A stretch of DNA of 11,225 nt from Streptosporangiaceae bacterium (lineage in GTDB: Bacteria > Actinomycetota > Actinomycetes > Streptosporangiales > Streptosporangiaceae): the NCBI GenBank assembly GCA_030038715.1, contig JASHSO010000025.1, positions 1-11,225 on the forward strand, in the 5' to 3' direction. The notes under the pieces are model-generated. The model saw nothing but the letters and a program-made list of their open reading frames with translations. It did no database searches and was not told the origin of the DNA. The position numbers and the translations under genes are program-made. Of this stretch, positions 6,279-11,225 are shown one piece after another (position 1 is the first letter of the stretch; the number at the start of each line of letters is the position of its first letter).

Positions 6279-7338
6279 TAGCCGCGCTCGCTGCGGCGGG
6301 TGCTGCCGGGGCTGGGGTGGGTTCGAGGCTCAGCCAGTCGTCTATCCCTGCAGCCAGTCGGTCCCGGATGGCCGGCGGGGCCGCGGAGGCCCGTACCGAC
6401 ATGCGGGCGAGCTCGGCTAGGTCGGGATCGGGCATGCCGTGTGCGTGCCGGGCGAGTTCATATTGCGCGTTGAGCCGCGGGCCGAAGAGCAGCGGGTCAT
6501 CGGCGCCCAGGGCTATCTGCACGCCCGCGTTGAGGAGGCGCCGCAGCGGCACGTCCGCCGGGGCGGCCACGACGCCCAGCGCCACATTCGACGTCGGGCA
6601 GACCTCGAGCGGGACGCCATCAGCGGCCACCCGGCGGAGCACGTCCGGGTCGTGTACGGCCGAGACGCCATGGCCGATCCGGTCGGCATGAAGCTCGTCC
6701 AGGCAGGCAAGGACGCTCGCGGGTCCGACAAGCTCGCCGCCGTGCGGCACTGATCGCAGGCCGGCCCTTTTCGCTATCCGGAAGGCTGGAGCGAAGTCTG
6801 CGACGGCACCCCTGCGCTCGTCGTTGCTCAGCCCGAACCCGATCACGCCATGGTTTGCGTACTGAGCGGCCAGCCTGGCCAGAGTCCGGGCCTCCAGCGG
6901 ATGTTTTGTCCTGTTGGCCGCGACGATGAGGCCGATCCCGACTCCGTGGTCGGCTGTCGCCTGGGCGGCGGCGTCGAGCACCAGCTCGAGCAAGGGCGTC
7001 AGGCCGCCGAACCGGCCGGCATAGCCGGACGGGTCGATCTGCAGCTCAAGCCAGCCCGAGCCGTCCACTCGCTCGTCCTGCGCTGCCTCGCTGAGCAGGC
7101 GGCGGATGTCGGCCTCGGTGCGCACCACCGACCTTGCGATGTCGTAGAGCCGCTGGAAGCGAAACCAGCCGCGCTCGTCGGCGGCACTGAGCACCGGGGG
7201 CCAGTCCTCGGCCAGTGCCTCCGGCAGGTGGATGCCGTGGTGCGCCGCGAGTTCGACCAGCGTCTGATGCCGCATGGAGCCGGTGAAGTGCAGGTGCAGG
7301 TGCGCCTTCGGCAGCGCCGCGATAGGCCGTTCTGCCAT
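6265..7338 (-). CDS. add: Adenosine deaminase family protein (purine nucleoside deaminase)
   Basis: This 357-residue amidohydrolase-fold enzyme has a mononuclear metal site. Visible elements are the N-terminal metal ligands His15 and His17 in 'HLHLHFTGSMR', the HxGE motif as 'HGGE' (His199, catalytic Glu202), His223 in 'RIGHG', 'CPTSNVALG', and the double Asp in 'GADDPLLFG' (Asp280, Asp281). Together these are the full catalytic set of adenosine/adenine/aminofutalosine deaminases. The 'HLDG' of classical adenosine deaminases reads 'HFTG' here, so the Asp that contacts the ribose 5'-hydroxyl in mouse ADA is replaced by Thr. Substrate is therefore uncertain. The C-terminus is a low-complexity Ala/Pro tail. 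The ATG at 7338 lacks a clear Shine-Dalgarno sequence. Its A is also the last base of an in-frame TGA that would end a read-through product of aspC, so coupling to aspC is plausible. Confidence 0.85.
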   Translation of the reverse strand: MAERPIAALPKAHLHLHFTGSMRHQTLVELAAHHGIHLPEALAEDWPPVLSAADERGWFRFQRLYDIARSVVRTEADIRRLLSEAAQDERVDGSGWLELQIDPSGYAGRFGGLTPLLELVLDAAAQATADHGVGIGLIVAANRTKHPLEARTLARLAAQYANHGVIGFGLSNDERRGAVADFAPAFRIAKRAGLRSVPHGGELVGPASVLACLDELHADRIGHGVSAVHDPDVLRRVAADGVPLEVCPTSNVALGVVAAPADVPLRRLLNAGVQIALGADDPLLFGPRLNAQYELARHAHGMPDPDLAELARMSVRASAAPPAIRDRLAAGIDDWLSLEPTPAPAAPAAASAASPPH

Positions 7339-7403
7339 CAGGCCAGTCTGCCAGCCCCCGGACCAGCTCCGGGCCGGTCTTCGCCGTGCTGGTGGGCGTC
7401 CGC

Positions 7404-7439
7404 CGCGTCTTCCGCGTCTTCCGCGTCCTGCGCGTCCTA
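7404..7439 (-). repeat. Four tandem 9-bp units at the end of aspC
   Basis: CGCGTCTTC occurs twice (7404-7412, 7413-7421), followed by CGCGTCCTG (7422-7430) and CGCGTCCTA (7431-7439). The last unit includes the aspC TAG stop. On the coding strand the unit reads as whole codons in the aspC frame (GAA/CAG-GAC-GCG). Confidence 0.8.
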
Positions 7440-8657
7440 GTCGGCCGACTGCAGGAGCTTGGTGAGTCTGCTGATGCCTTCCTCCAGGTCGGCGTCGCCC
7501 AGGGCGCAGGACAGCCGGAAGTATCCGTTCGTGCCGAACGCCTCGCCCGGCACGACGGCCACGTCTGCCTCGTCCAGCAGCACCTCGGCAAGCTCGGCGG
7601 AGGTGGCTGGCGAGCGGCCGGCGATCTTCTTCCGCAGGACGCCCTGCACCGACGGGTAGCAGTAGAAGGCGCCGTCGGGAAGCGGGCTGACCACGCCGGG
7701 GACCTCGTTCAGCATCGCCGTCATCACCCGACGCCGGCGGTCGAATGCCGCCCGCATCCGGGAGACGGCCGACAGGTCCCCGGAGACCGCAGCCAGTGCC
7801 GCCGCCTGAGCCACGTTGCAGACGTTGGATGTCATGTGGGACTGAAGGTTCCCCGCCGCCTTGATCACGTCCAGCGGGCCGATCATCCAACCGACTCGCC
7901 ATCCGGTCATCGCGTAGGTCTTGGCGACTCCGTTGAGCACGACGCACCGGTCGGCGATCTCCGGGGCGACCACTGGCATCGAGGCGAACTTCGCTTCGCC
8001 GTACACCAGGTGTTCGTAAATCTCGTCGGTGATGACCCAGATGCCCCGCTCGGCGGCCCAGCGGCCGATCAGCGCCACACGTTCCGGCGGGTAGACGGCG
8101 CCCGTCGGGTTGGATGGCGAGACGAACAGCAGCGCCTTGGTGCGACTTGTGCATCGTTCGTCCAGTTGGTCGACCGACGCTAGGTAGCCCGTCGTCTCAT
8201 CGGTGTGCACGAGCACGGGGACTCCGCCCGCCAGCCTGATCGCCTCCGGATAGGTGGTCCAGTACGGCGTGGGCAGCAGGACCTCGTCGCCGGGGTCGAT
8301 GAGCGCGGCGAACGACTGGTACACCGCGTGCTTGCCGCCGTTGGTGATCAGAACCTGGCCTGGCGAAACCGTCAGGCCGGAATCGCGCGCGGTCTTGCCG
8401 GCCACCGCCTCGCGCAATTCGGGCAGTCCCGCAGCCGGGGTGTACTTGTGGAAGCGAGGCTCCGCGCAGGCGCGCGCTGCGGCCTCGACGATGTATTCGG
8501 GCGTCGGGAAGTCAGGCTCGCCGGCGCCGAATCCGATCACCGGCCGGCCAGCTGCCTTGAGCGCCTTGGCCTTCGCGTCGACGGCCAGCGTCGCCGACTC
8601 GCCGATGGCGGCTACCCGGGCAGAGATCCTCGTCGGAAGGTTTGGCATGGCATCCAT
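7437..8657 (-). CDS. aspC: PLP-dependent aspartate aminotransferase, class I/II (subgroup Ib type)
   Basis: The enzyme transfers the amino group of aspartate (or a related amino acid) to 2-oxoglutarate in the cytoplasm. In 406 residues it shows '[13 protein letters not shown]', the substrate-binding '[14 protein letters not shown]', '[11 protein letters not shown]', '[10 protein letters not shown]' with Asn183, '[12 protein letters not shown]', and the Schiff-base lysine Lys246 in '[13 protein letters not shown]'. The carboxylate-binding arginine Arg381 is in 'GYFRLSC'. Start candidates are ATG at 8657 and, three codons later, ATG at 8648; neither has a good ribosome site (only GGGA, 2 or 11 nt away). 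The frame stays open further upstream but leaves the family's usual N-terminus. The gene points away from tRNA-Trp and is followed by add 98 bp later. After its TAG the same frame continues open for 32 codons. Confidence 0.93.
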   Translation of the reverse strand: MDAMPNLPTRISARVAAIGESATLAVDAKAKALKAAGRPVIGFGAGEPDFPTPEYIVEAAARACAEPRFHKYTPAAGLPELREAVAGKTARDSGLTVSPGQVLITNGGKHAVYQSFAALIDPGDEVLLPTPYWTTYPEAIRLAGGVPVLVHTDETTGYLASVDQLDERCTSRTKALLFVSPSNPTGAVYPPERVALIGRWAAERGIWVITDEIYEHLVYGEAKFASMPVVAPEIADRCVVLNGVAKTYAMTGWRVGWMIGPLDVIKAAGNLQSHMTSNVCNVAQAAALAAVSGDLSAVSRMRAAFDRRRRVMTAMLNEVPGVVSPLPDGAFYCYPSVQGVLRKKIAGRSPATSAELAEVLLDEADVAVVPGEAFGTNGYFRLSCALGDADLEEGISRLTKLLQSAD

Positions 8658-8740
8658 GTTCCCATCACGTGCGGGGTGAGTGGTCGCAGGCCACCTTCCG
8701 ACCGTCTGACCCCAGGAATACCATGCTGGTTCGCGCGCGG

Positions 8741-8771
8741 TTCGACGGCAAGGCACGCGGCCACGTACACT
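8741..8771 (+). promoter_or_regulatory. Possible promoter for tRNA-Trp
   Basis: TACACT (8766-8771) is a fair -10, with TTCGAC (8741-8746) 19 bp upstream as a weak -35. Transcription from it would begin at the left edge of the tandem repeat and place both copies in the tRNA leader. No better promoter is visible nearer the tRNA. Confidence 0.25.
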
Positions 8772-8773
8772 TC

Positions 8774-8866
8774 GCATCAGGTGGCGGTCCACCAGTAGCC
8801 GGTGCATGCCTGCACAGGCCGCATCAGGTGGCGGTCCACCAGTAGCCGGTGCATGCCGCACAGGCC
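8774..8866 (+). repeat. Two tandem copies of a ~47-bp hairpin-bearing repeat before tRNA-Trp
   Basis: Copy 1 (8774-8820, 47 bp) and copy 2 (8821-8866, 46 bp) are identical except for one missing T in copy 2. GCAT (8867-8870) begins a third copy that is cut by the tRNA. Each copy can form two hairpins. The first is GGTGG-CGGT-CCACC. The second is CC.GTGCA with TGCAC.GG around TGCC in copy 1, or GTGC/GCAC around ATGCC in copy 2. No coding frame of note runs through it. Confidence 0.9.
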
Positions 8867-8870
8867 GCAT

Positions 8871-8944
8871 AGGGCAGTAGCTCAATTGGCTAGAGTTCCG
8901 GTCTCCAAAACCGGCGGTTGGGGGTTCGAGTCCCTCCTGCCCTG
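8871..8944 (+). tRNA. tRNA-Trp (anticodon CCA)
   Basis: A complete cloverleaf can be drawn. The acceptor arms are AGGGCAG (8871-8877) and CTGCCCT (8937-8943), with discriminator G at 8944. The D arm contains AATTGGCTA. The anticodon stem is CCGGT/ACCGG around the loop CTCCAAA, with CCA at 8905-8907. The variable loop is CGGTT, and the T arm has GGGGG-TTCGAGT-CCCTC. CCA is not encoded. Its place 69 bp before secE fits the arrangement known in actinomycetes. Confidence 0.97.
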
Positions 8945-8953
8945 CGAGTACGG

Positions 8954-8989
8954 CCCGCGCGGTTCGCGGGTAGCTGGCGACGCCAGCTG
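8954..8989 (+). other. Two hairpins between tRNA-Trp and secE
   Basis: Hairpin A is CCCGCG (8954-8959) with CGCGGG (8965-8970). Hairpin B is AGCTGGC (8972-8978) with GCCAGCT (8982-8988), a 7-bp stem on a 3-nt loop. There is no T tract. They may protect the secE mRNA end after tRNA 3' processing, or act as a partial terminator. Confidence 0.45.
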
Positions 8990-9013
8990 AAGAGACGTTG
9001 CTCAGGTGAGGAC

Positions 9014-9265
9014 ATGGCGACTCAGACACGCGGCCCGGCCCCCGAAAGGGCCGCCAAGCCCAAGCGCCCAGCGCAGCAAGACCGGACTACCCCGAGCAAG
9101 TTCCTCACCCAGGTGCGGGACGAGCTTCGCAAGGTCGTCTGGCCAACGCGCAAGGAATTGGTGACCTACACCACGGTCGCCTTGGTCTTCATCCTGGTCA
9201 TGGTCGCTCTTGTGTCGGCGCTGGACTACGGCTTCACCAGGATGGTTTTCGCTCTCTTCGGCTGA
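9014..9265 (+). CDS. secE: Preprotein translocase subunit SecE
   Basis: SecE is the small essential clamp of the SecYEG translocon in the cytoplasmic membrane. The 83 residues have a basic, Pro/Ala-rich N-terminus. Then comes the conserved amphipathic segment and hinge '[20 protein letters not shown]', followed by one membrane helix (about 49-70, '[21 protein letters not shown]'). This is the short one-helix form usual in Gram-positives. The ATG at 9014 follows AGGTGAGG (9004-9011). It opens the secE-nusG-rplK-rplA cluster and may share a transcript with tRNA-Trp. Confidence 0.95.
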   Translation: MATQTRGPAPERAAKPKRPAQQDRTTPSKFLTQVRDELRKVVWPTRKELVTYTTVALVFILVMVALVSALDYGFTRMVFALFG

Positions 9266-9362
9266 GACCGCAACGGCCGGGTGGTGGGCCGCGCGCGAGG
9301 CGTGGCAGCATGATCACAAAGATCCGGCTCGCTGTCGGCACAGGGGTACCTAAGCACAGGGA

Positions 9363-9391
9363 TTGCAGTACAGAGTTTCGCGACACATAGG
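9363..9391 (+). promoter_or_regulatory. Possible promoter before nusG
   Basis: TTGCAG (9363-9368) and CATAGG (9386-9391), 17 bp apart, lie in the 173-bp secE-nusG gap, 48 bp before the nusG start. The -10 matches only 3 of 6 consensus bases. The gap also holds a short CGGCC/GGCCG inverted repeat. Confidence 0.22.
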
Positions 9392-9438
9392 CGGCAGCAC
9401 GCATCGACCGCCGTGAGCGCAGGGAGAAGAGATAGGTC

Positions 9439-10356
9439 GTGTCCGAGTCCGAACTGCCGCTGGGCGACCCGTTGCCGGGCCAGCCTGACGGCACCGATCC
9501 TGCTGACGTCGACCCGGGTGACGTCGAGCCGGGTGCCGAGCATGTCGGCGAGGCCACCGGCTTCGAACTGGCTGCGACGGGATCCGTGGCGGAAGCCGGT
9601 TTCGCGAGCGAGAGCCCGGAGGTTGCCTCGGGCACCGACGAAGTACTGGCCTTCGCCCGGTCGGGCGACGAGGATGCCGGTGACGGCAGTACAGCCGGTG
9701 ACGGTACAGCCGGGGACGAGGGTGAAGCCGAGGACGCCGGTGACGGGGAGGGCGGCGAGGGTGCCGAAGCAGACCCCGTGCAGGTGTACAAGTCCAAGCT
9801 GCGGTCGCTGCCCGGTGATTGGTATGTGGTGCACTCCTACGCCGGTTATGAGAACCGGGTGCGGACCAACCTGGAGAGCCGTACGCAGTCGCTGAACATG
9901 GAAGACTTCATCTTCCAGGTAGAGGTGCCGACGCACGAAGTGATCGAGGTCAAGTCCGGCAAGCGCCAGCAGGTGCAGGAGAAGGTCCTGCCCGGCTACA
10001 TCCTGGTCCGGATGGATCTCACCGACGAGTCCTGGGCGGCTGTGCGCAATACGCCGGGCGTGACCGGATTCGTTGGCCTGTCCAGCAGGCCCTCGCCGCT
10101 CAGCCTGGACGAGGTGGCGAGCCTGCTGGCGCCCGTCCCCGAGGAGAAGGCGGCGAAGAAGGCCGAGACCATGCGTGCGGCCGCGGTGGACTTCGAGCTC
10201 GGCCAGTCGGTTACCGTGATGGACGGGCCGTTCGCCTCGCTTCCGGCGACCGTGAACGAGATCAACCCCGACACCCAGAAGCTCAAGGTGCTCGTCTCGA
10301 TCTTCGGCCGGGAGACTCCGGTCGAGCTCTCCTTCGATCAAGTGAGCAAGATCTGA
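9439..10356 (+). CDS. nusG: Transcription termination/antitermination factor NusG
   Basis: NusG binds elongating RNA polymerase through its NGN domain and couples it to Rho or the ribosome through its KOW domain. Residues 1 to about 115 form an acidic, Gly/Ala-rich, probably disordered extension (for example '[13 protein letters not shown]'). The NGN domain follows, from '[14 protein letters not shown]' (Trp128) through '[13 protein letters not shown]' and 'VTGFVG'. The KOW domain begins near Phe252 ('[14 protein letters not shown]') and ends '[11 protein letters not shown]'. The extension is usual in actinobacterial NusG and absent from the 181-residue E. coli protein. The start is GTG, with GGGAGAAGAG 9-18 nt upstream. 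The stop codon lies inside a hairpin. Confidence 0.96.
   Translation: MSESELPLGDPLPGQPDGTDPADVDPGDVEPGAEHVGEATGFELAATGSVAEAGFASESPEVASGTDEVLAFARSGDEDAGDGSTAGDGTAGDEGEAEDAGDGEGGEGAEADPVQVYKSKLRSLPGDWYVVHSYAGYENRVRTNLESRTQSLNMEDFIFQVEVPTHEVIEVKSGKRQQVQEKVLPGYILVRMDLTDESWAAVRNTPGVTGFVGLSSRPSPLSLDEVASLLAPVPEEKAAKKAETMRAAAVDFELGQSVTVMDGPFASLPATVNEINPDTQKLKVLVSIFGRETPVELSFDQVSKI
9676..9746 (+). repeat. nusG: Repeated 11-bp motif in the acidic nusG extension
   Basis: GCCGGTGACGG occurs at 9676-9686, 9694-9704 and 9736-9746, always in the same frame, encoding Ala-Gly-Asp-Gly. Slippage-type growth of the disordered segment would explain it. Confidence 0.6.
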
Positions 10357-10375
10357 GCCAAGCCTGGCTCGGATC
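10350..10375 (+). other. Hairpin enclosing the nusG stop codon
   Basis: GATCTGAGCCA (10350-10360) pairs with TGGCTCGGATC (10365-10375), giving 11 bp with one G·U and an AGCC tetraloop. The TGA (10354-10356) is in the left arm. No T tract follows and rplK continues in the same direction, so processing, stability or partial termination is more likely than full termination. The remaining gap to rplK shows nothing else clear. Confidence 0.55.
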
Positions 10376-10473
10376 GGCTGGACACCCCGCCGATGGGACA
10401 TCCGGCCGACAGCACACCCGATAGCAGCACATCCCGGCACCAGTAGCACAGACAGTGAGGTTAGGACCCGCAG

Positions 10474-10908
10474 ATGGCTCCGAGGAGAAAGAAGATCGCT
10501 GCAGTCGTCAAGGTGCAGCTCAATGCTGGCGCGGCGACGCCGGCGCCGCCCGTCGGCACCGCGCTGGGCCCGCACGGCGTGAACATCATGGACTTCGTCA
10601 AGCAGTACAACGCGGCGACGGAGGCCCAGCGCGGGAACGTGATCCCGGTGGAGATCACTATCTACGAGGATCGGTCGTTCACCTTCATCACCAAGACGCC
10701 ACCCGCGCCGGAACTGATCAAGAAGGCGGCGGGCGTGCAGAAGGGCAGCGGCGAGCCGCACAAGAACAAGGTCGGCTCTATGACCAAGGCGCAGGTCCGC
10801 GAGATCGCCCAGGTCAAGATGCCCGACCTGAACGCAACGACGATCGAGGCCGCAGAGAAGATCATTGCGGGGACCGCCCGCTCGATGGGGATTACTGTCG
10901 AGAGCTGA
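10474..10908 (+). CDS. rplK: 50S ribosomal protein L11
   Basis: L11 binds 23S rRNA at the GTPase-associated centre and contacts elongation factors and RelA-type enzymes. The 144 residues match the family length. The N-terminal domain has '[20 protein letters not shown]' then '[15 protein letters not shown]', with the conserved proline-rich turn. The C-terminal RNA-binding domain includes '[14 protein letters not shown]' and ends 'AGTARSMGI'. The ATG follows AGGA at 10463-10466. The gene sits between nusG and rplA as in most bacteria. In E. coli this pair is autoregulated by L1 on its mRNA; whether that applies here cannot be read. Confidence 0.97.
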   Translation: MAPRRKKIAAVVKVQLNAGAATPAPPVGTALGPHGVNIMDFVKQYNAATEAQRGNVIPVEITIYEDRSFTFITKTPPAPELIKKAAGVQKGSGEPHKNKVGSMTKAQVREIAQVKMPDLNATTIEAAEKIIAGTARSMGITVES

Positions 10909-10936
10909 GCCTGGCCCGGCTATAGCCGCCTGGCTC
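10907..10936 (+). other. Hairpin starting in the rplK stop codon
   Basis: The outer arms GAGCC (10907-10911) and GGCTC (10932-10936) enclose a second stem, CGGC-TATA-GCCG (10917-10928), with an internal loop between. The left arm begins at the second base of the TGA (10906-10908). Confidence 0.45.
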
Positions 10937-10956
10937 CCTGACAACCTAAGACGTGC

Positions 10957-11000
10957 CACGCCAACCGCGGCGTGACGGTGGCAGGGCCACGCGCTGGCCC
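10957..11000 (+). other. Two hairpins in the rplA leader
   Basis: CACGCC (10957-10962) pairs with GGCGTG (10969-10974), and GGGCCA (10984-10989) with TGGCCC (10995-11000). An alternative pairing, TGCCAC (10954-10959) with GTGGCA (10978-10983), excludes the first. They lie 37-80 nt before the rplA start and are candidates for an L1-binding or translational control element. Confidence 0.35.
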
Positions 11001-11037
11001 GCGGACCACAACCTCCAGCGACAGTGAGGAGACAGCA

Positions 11038-11225
11038 GTGCAGCGCAGCAAGGCATACCGGAAGGCAGATGAACGCGTCGACGCCGCCCGGGCGTATACA
11101 CCGGCCGAGGCCGTAGCTCTGGCCAGGGATACCTCAACGACGAAGTTCGACGCGACGGTAGAGGTCGCCTTTCGCCTGGGTGTCGACCCGCGCAAGGCGG
11201 ACCAGATGGTGCGCGGGACGGTAAA
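11038..11225 (+). CDS. rplA: 50S ribosomal protein L1 (3' partial)
   Basis: The frame from GTG at 11038, behind GAGGAG (11026-11031), gives '[15 protein letters not shown]', '[19 protein letters not shown]' and '[20 protein letters not shown]', then runs off the right edge after 62 codons. These are the conserved first residues of L1, the mobile stalk protein that helps release tRNA from the E site and that represses its own operon in E. coli. Position after rplK confirms the call. Confidence 0.96.
   Translation, partial: MQRSKAYRKADERVDAARAYTPAEAVALARDTSTTKFDATVEVAFRLGVDPRKADQMVRGTV

Noticed and set aside
7339..8154. Upstream extension of the add frame to 8154
   Set aside because: It lies antisense-frame within aspC coding sequence and reads as Arg/Gly-rich nonsense; the conserved family N-terminus begins at 7338.
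8774..8866. CRISPR array or T-box reading of the tandem repeat
   Set aside because: The units are directly adjacent with no spacers, there are only two, and no T-box specifier or antiterminator is visible; tRNA genes are not T-box targets.
8658..9029. Upstream extension of aspC across tRNA-Trp to 9029
   Set aside because: It would translate the antisense of a tRNA and the tandem repeat; the family start fits 8657 or 8648.
9226..10959. 577-codon open frame on the minus strand opposite nusG and rplK
   Set aside because: It is antisense to two certain genes, rich in Arg/His/Gly without any domain, and explained by high-GC third-position bias.

Overview
This window comes from a high-GC Gram-positive bacterium of the Actinomycetes. 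The evidence is the strong G/C third-position bias, GTG and TTG starts, a NusG with a long acidic N-terminal extension, a SigB/SigF/SigG-type sigma factor, and the order murB – add – aspC – tRNA-Trp – secE – nusG – rplK – rplA. From memory, Streptomyces and related actinomycetes share this order. The sequence alone does not fix the genus.

Layout. (1) Positions 1-790 hold the 3' end of a large integral-membrane protein of the glycosyltransferase-C-like type. (2) 1076-2371 (minus) encodes a membrane-anchored alpha/beta-hydrolase esterase, convergent with (1). (3) 2580-3371 encodes an orphan group-3 sigma factor, followed by a hairpin with a T tract. (4) 3477-4894 starts with a near-consensus promoter and an elaborate RNA fold in the leader, then a GT4 glycosyltransferase. 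(5) 5134-6252 is murB, apparently transcribed without a leader. (6) On the minus strand, 8657-6265 is aspC followed by an adenosine-deaminase-family gene; it converges on murB. (7) 8774-8870 is a tandem repeat of about 47 bp that runs into tRNA-Trp(CCA). (8) 9014-11225 is the secE – nusG – rplK – rplA cluster, with the last gene cut by the window end.

How the parts work together. The right half is core machinery: a translocon subunit, a transcription elongation factor and the L11/L1 stalk proteins, preceded by tRNA-Trp. The middle supplies peptidoglycan precursor synthesis (MurB), amino-acid transamination and purine salvage. The left half (membrane protein, esterase, orphan sigma factor, glycosyltransferase) looks accessory, with cell-envelope and regulatory themes.

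I see no mobile element, CRISPR array or defence system. The least explained signals are non-coding: the multi-helix leader RNA before the glycosyltransferase, the paired hairpin-bearing repeats before tRNA-Trp, and matching hairpins that contain the stop codons of nusG and rplK. A further oddity is an in-frame acidic repeat tail after the aspC stop that ends exactly in the add start codon.
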